In this document: positions 49,076-59,500 of the stretch, piece by piece | Position numbering within the stretch: position 1 is the stretch's first letter | How the letters are laid out: each line of letters opens with the position of its first letter | Assembly (NCBI GenBank): GCA_000231825.2 | Contig: JH720397.1 | Coordinates: forward strand, 62,001 to 126,000 | Source: Tetrahymena elliotti 4EA | Lineage: Eukaryota > Ciliophora > Oligohymenophorea > Hymenostomatida > Tetrahymenidae | Reading direction: 5' to 3' | Length of the DNA: 64,000 nucleotides | Notes under the pieces: generated by a model | Databases searched by the model: none | What the model was told of the DNA's origin: nothing | The model's input: only the letters and a program-made list of their open reading frames with translations | Made by a program: the position numbers and the translations under genes

Positions 49076-49798
49076 ATGTAACAACCTCAATACGGCCAAC
49101 CTTAATACAACCAAGCTTAATATAGTCAAGCTTAATACGGTTAACCTTATTATGCTTAATAATAATAGTAGCCTTATCCAGGAGCATATTAACAATAACC
49201 AGGTTTTTATATCTAGTAACCTGTTATGTAGCCAGCATATGGCTAATAATAGGTTTTAGGTGAGACTGTCTTGATAGTTTAAGAAATTCCTTAAGGATAT
49301 CCTACATAATAACCTATGATGGGAATGGATGTAGGTGCATAGGTAAAATGTTTTTTAACTTTTAAATTAATTTAGAAAAATATTATCTTTTGTATTGAGT
49401 GTGTACTCTCTCTCTAAAAAAAATATTTTAATAAAGTAAGATAGATATTTACCAAATAATGCCAATGGATCTGAATATCCAGTTCGTATAAAATGTCCAG
49501 CTTGTTAAAAAAATTGTACTACAATAGTTGAAGCTAAAAGTGGTGGTGCAGTTTATGGTTGGGTAGCTCTCACCTGTTTCTGCTGCTTCCCCTTCTGTTG
49601 CGTTGTAAATATTTTAAACAAACACAATACCTTTTTTTATTTGCATCTTTACTTAATATTAACAAACATAATTTAAAATCTTATAACTCCCCCTTTGTAT
49701 TTAAATAGCCTTGCTTTATTGACTCATGCAAAGATAAAATACATAAATGCCCTTTTTGCCAAGCCGAAGTTGGGATTAACCAAAAAAGTATGTGCTGA
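49076..49798 (+). CDS. LITAF-domain protein, copy 4, with long PQYQ-rich N-terminus (174 residues, 3 exons)
   Basis: Exons 49076-49342, 49437-49604 and 49709-49798 are all phase 0. Residues 1 to about 90 are a Gln/Tyr/Pro/Ala-rich low-complexity region with a degenerate QYxQ repeat (MQQPQYGQPQYNQAQYSQAQ). The LITAF domain begins IKCPACQKNCTTIVEAKSGG, has the membrane-inserting AVYGWVALTCFCCFPFCCV and ends PCFIDSCKDKIHKCPFCQAE. An intron splits the Cys-rich insert between FCCV and PCF. The copy is more diverged than copies 1-3, has introns and a longer tail, so it is probably the older member or came from a different ancestor. Confidence 0.9.
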
Positions 49799-50536
49799 AA
49801 TAATCTTTTCTAAATTAAAAAAGTTATAATTATTGTATCCATTTATTTTATTTATATAATTAGAGTATTTTATAAGTCTAAATTTTGATCTTTATTAGCC
49901 TCTCATCCTTTCTTGCTTCTATATTTCTCTATTTTTTTATTTTACCAAACAATTTTAATCAAATTTTGTTCATATTTGGTGTAACTTTTCAAATAAACAA
50001 ATAAATTTTTATCCACTTCAATAAATTTTATGTAAACTTTCTTCTTACAATTTAAAATTCTATGCAAGCTTAGACAGAAAGATCCAGTATCATTTCTAAT
50101 ACACCATATATTTTAAAAGTTATTTTCGTATCTGTTATCAGTGAAACAAAAAATATACATAAATTTAACAATTGAATCATCAAACAGTTTAAGGAGATCA
50201 TTTGTATAAATGTAACAATAAGATACTGATTGATTAAAGAAATTATGTATGGTATATCATAAATAGAAATTAGACATATAAATAGGAAATTAATATTTAG
50301 GCATTAATTGAATGAATGGATTTTGTATTTGGTAAGGAACTGAATGGATTTTGTAATGTGACAAGGAACTGAATGAACGAATGAAGTGTTTGTTAATGAA
50401 TCAACAAATTAATTTATGAATTTAGTATTCGGTAATGAATTGAATGAATGAAAAACAGTTAAAAGATAGAGTGAAGACAATAAAATAAAGTAATTTTAAA
50501 GTTAATTTGAATGTTTGTTTATTTAAATGTATATTT
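49799..50536. other. Convergent spacer with weak GAATGAATGG-type repeats
   Basis: Between LITAF copy 4 and DRC4. At about 50310-50460 short words such as GGAACTGAATG, GATTTTGTA and GAATGAATG recur several times, a degenerate minisatellite. Nothing coding is seen. Confidence 0.45.
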
Positions 50537-52678
50537 TCAAGAAGAGACTAAACCAGCAGGCATGGAAGAAGTGATGGTTTCCAAAGGTTAGAAACCTAAT
50601 TCTTCTATGGGAATACCAAATTCTACTAATTTGGCTTCGTATACTCTAATAGCATCGTTGTATGCTTTGGTAGCATGGTGAATTGAATATTTTAAATTCT
50701 TTATTAAAATATTTTTAGCATCTATAGATTATTAGACTCTTTGCTTAAGTTGTTCATGTAAGTTGTGGTCTAAACCAGCTTGATCGATAATTGAGCGGAG
50801 TTCTTCCTCCTAAATTTTTTATTGAAAAACAATTTAAAAAACCAATTTGAATAAAGTAATAATTGAATTACCTTTTAATTATATTCTTTTAATAAAATTT
50901 GTAAGCGATTGCTTAAAACATTATTGTTGAGATCTGCATTCTTTTTAACTTCGCTGGTGATGTCTTCGAATTTTCTTTCCAATTCTTGCTTTTCTCTAAC
51001 AACCTTTCATTTAAAAAAAGTTTTATTAATATTTAATAAAAAGAATTATTTACTTTTTCATATTTTTCATCTAAATCTTTTCCGTCTCTCTCTAACTTTG
51101 TAATTTTATCTTTAAGAGTAATGGCCTTTGATTTGAGATTCTGCAGTGACATTTTATGCTATTCATTTAAACATAAATGATATTATTGAAGGTGATCAAA
51201 ATATATATTTAATTTTACTTTTGCAAATTATTTTAAATCTTCTTTGAGTTTATTACGAATTTCGCGTTATTTTGCTAAAGGTTCTTTAAGTTTATCATTT
51301 TCGGCTTGCATATCTGCAACAGTCTTAGTGTTAACTTAAATTTTAGCATAAATTTAAGCAATTCTTTCCTTATGAGCTTTGATTAAATTGAGATTTTCAG
51401 CAGTAATATCATTATAGTATTTCTTTAATTCAGCAAAAGCTTTTTCGTGGTTGTTCATTAATTCGTTGATGTGAAGATTTTTTCTTTCTTCCAATTCATG
51501 GATTTCAACTTTTAATTTCAATTCCAAGTCTTCTTTAAGTTTAGCTAAACGGTCCTCATACTTAAAAATCAAATTATTAATAAGTTCGTCAAATTTCTTT
51601 TATTGAATTTTAAGAAGAGATTGATGATCTTTCTTTTCCTCCTGTACTTATTATATATTTGCCTTTTCCTTTTCCAAATACTCTGATTTCAACTGAGTTT
51701 TGAGCGATTTCATATTTTTGGTAATATCTTCAAAGTAGGCATCTTCTTTTTCTTTAGCTTTTTTGCCATCATCTTCAATATTTAAATTGCTCTTTTCTTA
51801 CTCATACTCTAAATGTTTTACCTATTCAATAATTGAATGAATTTTATTTAATTAACAACAAAAGCTTTTTATAATAAATAGTTGTTATATATTTTGATAT
51901 ACAATCAATGCTGTTAACTGACCAGCCTTAAACCGACAAAAAAAACTTTTTGATTATAAAATAATTCTTTTACCTTTTAGAGAAATACTTTGACATCTAT
52001 CCTATGTTTACTCTCTTTCTCTTCTGCTTCAGTTTCTTTGTTTGATATTTTAGTTTTCACTTCAGAAATCTCTTTCAAAGTGTTATGATAGAAATTTTCA
52101 ACCATATCTCTATCCATTTATATATAGTTTCTGTTTGTTCTCATTTCGTTAACTCTCTCTATTTAACAAAAAAAATTTTCAGCCATAATCAAAGCATAAT
52201 AATTCATAAAAAATAGAAAAGATCTTATCGCTAATAACACAAAATTAGAAACACTCATTTTTGAAATAGTTTATTATAAGATTTGCGTTTCATTATTTAA
52301 GGGCTCAAATTATTTAAATCAATATAAATTATAGTTAAAAATGTAATTTAATACCTTTAAGCTTTTCTAATGTCTGAGATAAATCAGCACCAGTCATGGC
52401 CATATACTCATCATTAGGTTCCTAATTTCAATTTTATAAAGTTAATTTCAATCAGTTTTGTTTTACATCAAAAATGATTAAATATAATTATTTATTTTAA
52501 GTAAATTTAGATGAATTTGTTCATCTAACTTTCCCTATGCTTATTTATTTTTATTATATTTTCTTTAAACTATTTCAATCCATCTAACAACTTAAAATAA
52601 AACGAATTTTTATTTAGTTTGCCATTTATTTACCTCCTCTTTCTTTTTTTTACCAGTCTTAGCTTTTTTTGGAGGCAT
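50537..52678 (-). CDS. DRC4: Dynein regulatory complex subunit 4 (GAS8/trypanin/PF2), 7 exons, 469 residues
   Basis: Exons 52678-52634, 52421-52355, 52158-51974, 51821-51219, 51158-51054, 51003-50872 and 50809-50537 agree in phase. Human GAS8 has 478 residues. The start MPPKKAKTGKKKKEE matches the Lys-rich family N-terminus. Hallmarks are NYIQMDRDMVENFYHNTLKE, HRIDVKVFLQKVKHLEYEQE, KVEIHELEERKNLHINELMN, FAELKKYYNDITAENLNLIK, and the C-terminal AYNDAIRVYEAKLVEFGIPI followed by GFQPLET..PAGLV. It is nearly all coiled coil. In cilia the protein is part of the nexin link (nexin-dynein regulatory complex) that joins outer doublets and controls dynein activity. All introns are short and AT-rich. 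Stop TGA 50539-50537. Confidence 0.97.
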
Positions 52679-53279
52679 TTTTATGAAATATCAAAATTCA
52701 ATTATCTATCTATCTATCTATATTCTTTCTTACTAAGATTCTATTTAATTTTCTTGTTTTTTGAATTTATAATAATGATAATCAATTATTTCTTTTCTAC
52801 ATAAAAATATAAAACAATCTAATTATTTATAATTCATTCATTCAATCAATCTATCAATAGTCTTTCATTTAATCACTTAATTATTCATTCATTTTATATT
52901 TAATTAATACAAAGTTAAAAAAAATCAATTACCCTTTCATTCAATAAATATAATATAAATAAAAGACTATTTTTTCAATTTATATTTTTCAAACTTTAAA
53001 TACAGTTTTATTTGTCCATTTTTTAATAAAATTTCACTTGCTTTTCATTTTTGTTTATTTTTTTAATTTCGATCTTGAGATCAAAATATTTCTAATAAAA
53101 TATTTTAATTTAAATTATGTCTAAATTTTGTACTCATTTTATTATTAAAATTATTTTACAAGTATTTATTTTTTAAAAAACTCTAAATGTGATGACCACA
53201 AAATGATATAAAATACAAAATTTTTATTTCATAATAAGTAAATTAGTGTCTATCTCTTCTGTTTATTTTTTGTTTTTTC

Positions 53280-53400
53280 TTATTTTATTTGTTTATTTAT
53301 TTGTTTAGTTGTTTGTTTAATTATTTATTTATTTATTTATTATTTTGTTTATTTATTTATTTTTTATTTTATTTATTTATTTGTTTTTAATTTGATTTTT
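53280..53400. repeat. TTTA/TTTG low-complexity tract
   Basis: About 120 bp of TTTATTTATTTG-type simple sequence with the same strand bias throughout. It lies immediately upstream of the structured hairpin region, in the spacer upstream of DRC4. Confidence 0.8.
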
Positions 53401-53519
53401 TTCAGCTTTAGAGAGGCTTAAGAGATTTATAATGCGTTTATAGTTAGCGAGTATCTATATGTCTGGAGATGGGTTCCTAGTTTAAAAAAATACTTTTATA
53501 TATTTAAGGTCAGATACTG

Positions 53520-53632
53520 AACCTGATACAGGTTAGAAGAGAGAGGGGAAAAAGTATTGTTGGATTGATGAAAAAGTTTTCTTAAGAATGATGATTCTAA
53601 GAAAAAAGAGAGAATTCATCAATCCAACAATA
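53520..53632. other. Long imperfect hairpin; candidate structured RNA or MITE-like element
   Basis: A perfect 17-bp inverted repeat (TATTGTTGGATTGATGA at 53555-53571; its complement at 53616-53632) encloses a second inverted repeat TTTTCTTAAGAAT/ATTCTAAGAAAA (53577-53589, 53594-53605) with one bulge and a 4-base loop. A separate hairpin AACCTG-ATA-CAGGTT sits at 53520-53534. The block is more G-rich than its surroundings, including a run of seven G near 53679. No coding frame supports it. I could not match it to U-snRNA, RNase P, SRP or telomerase RNA by eye. Confidence 0.5.
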
Positions 53633-53850
53633 GGAAAGGTTATAATCTATGAATATGAGGTTTAAAAACTATTTTATTGGGGGGGTTGGAGCTAGGTACA
53701 TTCATTTTGTTTATAGTGAGAATTAAAAACTTAAATTTTATATTCAATCGATTATGTTTAGACTTTCCTTTTCTTGATTAATTAATTTTTTTCTTTTTGA
53801 TTTTTATTTTAATAATTGATTATAACTTTTTCAATCACCTAATTTTCTCT

Positions 53851-53946
53851 TCAATACAAATTTTTAATTAAAGATCTAACAAGTACATAATTTTCTTTCA
53901 TAATAGTTTTAAGCTCATCAAATTGACTAATAGGATTTTCTTTCAT
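53851..53946 (-). CDS. Short coding-like tail (31 codons), perhaps a terminal exon
   Basis: The minus strand reads MKENPISQFDELKTIMKENY, then VLVRSLIKNLY and TGA at 53853-53851. It is open upstream for another 10 or so codons. The helical, balanced composition looks like protein, but no start or neighbouring exon could be joined with confidence. It might be a last exon of the gene that begins at 55704 through an alternative splice, or a remnant. Confidence 0.25.
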   Translation of the reverse strand: MKENPISQFDELKTIMKENYVLVRSLIKNLY

Positions 53947-54792
53947 GTCTCGCACTATTTTATTTTATTTCGAAGTATTAAATAAAAACAAATAAAGAAA
54001 GAAGATTGAAATACTAAAATGCTTTGCAAAATAGTTAACTTAATTAAGACATAAACCCTTTATGAAATAATTAATTACTTTCGTTTTTTGAAATCAATTC
54101 ATTATTTTTAAAGAGTAATCGAAAATGCTTAAAAAAATAAATTAAGAGCATTAAAAATAATTAATTTGATTACCATATTGTTTTATTTGAAATGAAAACC
54201 ATAATTTTGACTAAAATTGAATTCATTTTTAGAAATAAAATTAATTTTGGGTTAAAATTACAACATCAAAATGTCAAGAGAAAAATAACCAATAAAATTT
54301 AGATTAAATTAAATTTTTTTGTTTATCAATCAAATTCAAATATATTTTTCAATATTTAATTTAGGATATGTCAGTCAATCTTATTTACAATTATTATAAG
54401 CTTATGAGTATCAATTTTGAATTAATTTAAATAAATTTGATCAGTCATTTTTTCAATGAAAAACATAATTTTTTTGTAGAAAATTGGATTCATTTTTGGG
54501 TGTAAAAATAATTTTAGATATTTGAATAATAAGGTGAACAATAATCAATAAAATTTCGATTAATTAAATTTATTTTTCTAAAATAGTATTTAAATCAAAT
54601 TTTTTTATGATTTAATTAATATTTAATTTACAAGAATATTTAATTAAGTCTTATTTACAATTTTTATAACTCTAAGAATTTAATATAAGTTTTAATGAAT
54701 AGTTTAATATCTCATTTTGGTTAAATATTTATTTTAAAAGAAAATCTTTATTTAAAAAGAATTTCTTGGTAGCTTGTTTATTTATAAAACAC
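53947..54792. other. AT-rich spacer, nothing recognised
   Basis: 0.85 kb of AT-rich sequence downstream of the 303-residue gene; several poly(T) blocks and a loosely repeated word TCATTTTT..GAAAA near 54180 and 54450. No gene seen. Confidence 0.35.
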
Positions 54793-55704
54793 TCATTTTT
54801 AGTTTGATATTTTTTATGGTTTATACTTATTCTGTAAACCTATTTGGTTTGTTTCTTAATCTTTAAAATTTGTATTTTATGAATTCAGCTCTTATCTTAA
54901 ATAATGGTTTTTCATATAAGCATGGGCATTAGTATTTTATAAATGGTTCTGAAGTACATGGTCTTGGCGATGACTCATCATAATATTTTTAGATACATTG
55001 ATAAAAGGTGAGTAATCTCGAGGTTTTAATACTTTTTTTTATAAGTTAACCTAATGTGCTTAATCAACTGCAGAATATTTAACAACATTTTCTTGTATTT
55101 CAAGTAATCTGGGTTAAGGATTTTCTGTTTATTTTGTTTGGTAAATCATGAAATCAGGTTTTTTGCTTTCTAATTAGAGTATTTTATCTCTGATAATTCC
55201 ATTTTTCTCTTTATTTAATCTATTGAAGAGATAACTAAACTCTTTGTTATTTAGAATGAAGCCACATTGATTCTATGTTTATTTTTGATCCTACTGCTCA
55301 CTGAAATACTACTAAACATTATAGAAATCATCATCTTATTTTATATTTTTATCTTAAATATTTTTATTACTCTCTAAATTGTAGTGATCATAGTTAGATT
55401 ATTAGCTGTGCTAGCTTTAATGGCCACCTTAAAGAGATAAACACCTTTTTTTAGTATTTATATTTGCCTAATGGATTTTCTTACTATTTTCTGTTATATT
55501 AGCAAGTTCTTTAATTGTAATTTAAATATCTTTAGACTATTTTGGCATCTCTATGTGAGTGGAGTTATTTCCAGAGTCGAAAACTTTATGTTTTATCATC
55601 CTCAGAGAATTTTCAACTAATTTTTTCTAGTTATTTATAGGTGGCTCTCTAAAATTCAATTAATAGTCTTTTGAAAGCAATGTTTTTTACTCCAGTCTAT
55701 CCAT
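54793..55704 (-). CDS. Hypothetical protein, 303 residues, intronless
   Basis: Frame from ATG 55704 (MDRLEQKTLLSKDYQLNFRE) to TGA 54795-54793. It is polar, Gln/Asn/Lys-rich, with a Cys/Phe-containing core (NQCGFILNNKEFSYLFNRLN) and a basic region near the C-terminus (SHRQDHVLQNHLQNTNAHAY). It has no membrane segment and no known domain. An overlapping frame on the same strand around 54900-55010 also looks coding-like for 50 codons, so a splice or frameshift near the C-terminus is conceivable. It is divergent from the MSH4-like gene over 0.8 kb. Confidence 0.65.
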
Positions 55705-56506
55705 TTAATTAATCTTATATTAATACAATTTACAAACTTGATAATAAATTATTATTTTTCAGTTTAGAAAAATTAAAAGAATCAACCAATTAATTAATAA
55801 ATGGATGGATTATATTTTATGATGAAAATTAAAATTAATATTTAACTCTTGTATCTTTCCATCAATCAATAAATAAATTATTTCACATTTTACGAGATTT
55901 TGTTTTCAAATAAAATAAATTTTTTTAAAGTAAATTGTCTTCTTAAACTCATTTTAATAGTGAAAATAAAAAATTTATGATATTATCAAATTGATCATCC
56001 TTTATATCATCTTGAAATTATTTTAACTTTATTCTACAAATCTGAGAATTTAAATTATTCATTTGCTTTTTGAAAATTAAAATAAAAGCACATTTATTTA
56101 AATAATTTTTGGTAATTACCTCAAAGTTAAGGTTATTTTTTGAAATTATTTTTTTGGAAAATTATAACTTATCCACCTTAAAAAAGAAATCAACTTTTAC
56201 TTTGAGACAATTAAGCTTTGAGCAACTATGGTATTTACCTTTTTAAAATTTCTCTAAATTGGTAATTATTTGATTTATGGTAAGATGATAAATTAATAAT
56301 TTGCAAGAAATATTCAACTAAAAATATTTTTTTTTAAATTTTGAGCAAAAAGTAATTATTGGTATAGTAAAATTAAATTTTATTACAAGTAAGATATTAT
56401 TAGTTATGGGCTTAAAAAGAGCCAAAATATTAAATTAATTAAATTTTTTAAACTAAATCCCAAATAAAAAAATAAATAAATTTTAGTTAGAAATTTATTT
56501 GGAAAA
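55705..56506. promoter_or_regulatory. Divergent spacer between the 303-residue gene and the MSH4-like gene
   Basis: 0.8 kb, AT-rich, must contain both promoters if each gene has its own. No specific element can be named. Confidence 0.35.
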
Positions 56507-59500
56507 ATGTTGAAAAGTAAAAAGAACTTTATCACTCATTTCAGTAGTAAGAATTAATTTACTAATATAAGTGAAAAAAACTTTAATGGTAATAACAACT
56601 AAGATGACTTTATAACTCCTTAAAATGGGTTTAAATACTAATACCAAAATAAAATAAATTTACAAAATGAAAGTGATAACTTAAATCACTCATCAATATA
56701 AAATAAGTAAAAAAATTTGATTCTTCAAGAACTTCAACAAAATTTTTCTAGTAGAAACAAAAATTAATATTAGTATATAACTCCACTATTAAAGTAAAAC
56801 CTGCTGAATCATACTTACAATAACGCACTCACTGATTCTTTTCTTAAAACTGATAGCTATTAACAATCAAATGATGAATCATAAAATAATAATGATCATT
56901 AATCAGCTTTTCATATGAATAATTATTTTAAACTTTAAAAAATGGGTTTTCAATTTATCAATTAACCAAATACAGGCTTTGAAAGAAACTAAAGTTCTGA
57001 TTCAAACGATATGAATGATGAAAATTATTCTTCATCTGAATACAGGCAGGATCAAGATATCATTAAAAGAAAACTCTTTAGGGATGAAAGGGATGAAACA
57101 ATTAGAAAAACTGAGAATACTCCTGAGCATTTCTATGATAAAAATATTTTTTAATCTGATTTAAATGAATATGAAGATTAATTTTAAAATCTAAGTTTGA
57201 ATTAAAAAGATGATAATAAAATAGCAGACATACAATTTTTAAATATTTATGAAAATAAATAATGTTTTGAAAATCTCTCAAACTTAAACTACTAAAATTG
57301 TGAAACAAGCAGCTTTAATTTTTCTCAGTAATTCAACAACAACATCAGATAACAAAGAACTTAAATTTAAAATAATTAAAACAATTTCGGATGGTTAAAT
57401 TTCAATTAATCCAATTAAGATTTCTCAAAATAAATTCAAGATAAAAATTTTGCTTAAAATATGTACAATAAATTCATAGATGAGGAAAATTTCTCATAGA
57501 AATCAGACGAAGTATAGTAATTAAATGGGAGCTAGTAGTATATCATAAGTAAATAAAATTAAAATTATGCAGAAACACAATATAAAGACTTATAAAATAA
57601 TCTCATTTTAAATAATTAAATAATAAATTTATTTTAAAGAAATTAAAATTATCTTCTATTATAAGATAGTGAAAAAAATAATTTTGATAACTTTATTAAC
57701 TAAATAGATTATTCAAATAATTAACATATTCAAAATATTAGCCAAGACAACTAAAATTTGTATAGTCAAGATGGTAAAATAAATCAATTAGAATATACAG
57801 AAAACAAATCATTTGGTAGTTAATTTTTGAGTTGCTAATAAAATAAAAATAAAATAAAGAATATGTTTTCAGATGAGCAAGATAAGTCTTAAAAAAAATC
57901 AGTACTTCTTGAATAAATTTAAAGTTCTTCTATTAACCCTTTATTCAGTTAAACTAACTCAAAAAAATCTTCAAAGAAATAATCACCTTACTAAAGCCTT
58001 TCAGAGAATAAACTAAGTTTTTACATTGATTCTATAAAATCTTAATTTAAAGGCAAGTAATTTTTTAATTCTGAGAAAAATAGCAAGGAAGATATAATCT
58101 AAAGTCAGGAGTGTTATTAAATTTAAAGTGAATAACTGTAAGCTGATTCCTCTAAAGAAATAAAATAAATGACTTCAAAGTAAAATAAAATTGCTATAAA
58201 AAGGTAGCCATTTTTTAGTGAATAGTAAAATGGTTTAAGGCAGAAAAAAATAGAAAAAAATAAAGCTTGTTTATTTACAGATTTAACTTCAAAATAAAAT
58301 AAAATCAATTAAAATTTAGAATTTTACACAAATTCAGAATTTAAAAATATTCCCTTATCTATAGCAGAAGAGTAAGAAGAATATGATGACGAAGAATAAG
58401 AAGAAGAACAAAAATTTTAGGATATTTTAGGTACCTAATATAGCTAAGTAAAAATGGAAGAAGGTTGGTAAAATTAAAAAAAAACAGATAATCTTGTAGA
58501 AAATTTAATTTAAAATAAAACAATTTCATAAATTGATAATGAAAATTTTAATTAGTAAATTAATTTTGATTATATTGATAAAGAAGATGATGATTAAAAT
58601 ATATTCAAAGATAATATTTTTAGTAGTAACAGAAATATATTTTCAACAGATAAAAGGCTATTTTCAGCAGATAAAAGACTATTTTCAACAGATAAAAAGC
58701 TATTTTCAACAGATAAAAGGCTATTTTCAACAGATAAAAGGCTATTTTCAACAGATAAAAGGCTATTTTCAAACCAAGTTCTGCAGAAATCAAAACAGCA
58801 AAAAAAAGAAAATAAAATAAATTCAAACAAAAATAGTCTTTCACTATTTTCTAAATAAGGAAGAAAAGGAAAAGATATTTTCTAGTCTGAAAGTAAGTTA
58901 ATAAACAAAGAAATAACAGAGTAAGCTGAAATATATAGACAGCACATAGTAGCTATTATTGAAAATCATGCAAATTAAGTTGGTTTCGCAGCTTTTAATG
59001 TGTAAACAGGATAGATAAGTATTAGTCAAATAGTGGATAGATTGACTTATTTGAATACAACTTCTACTATATTTGCATTTTATCCTCTTGAAATCATTTA
59101 TTCTAACACATAAGCCAGTAGTTATTTAGTAAAAATTTTATAATAGTAGCTCCCTCTTACAAAATTTACTTCTGTGAAAAGAAACTATTTTGATGAAACG
59201 AAAGGAGAATCTATCCTGAAGAAGAAAAGTTCAAGCTAACTTTTTAAGTTGGAAAATCTTTATGTGGCTTTAGCAGCTCTTAATGCTTTAAGTATTTATA
59301 GTTTTTTTTATTCTTTTATTGAATAGAATTATCATACAAATTATTAATTTGAGTCGAAAAAATTTAGAGGAAATTAATTTTGAAATAAAAAATGTTTATT
59401 TTTATATAGTTAATCATATAGAAGTTACTCAAGAGCTTTATCTTTCGAAAGAACAACTTTAAATAGGATTTATAAAGATGGATAGTCTTTTGGTCATGGA

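Noticed and set aside
58594..58844. Minus-strand heptad-repeat frames
   Set aside because: Opposite-strand readings of the 21-bp array inside the MSH4-like gene, which is open for 931 codons on the plus strand.
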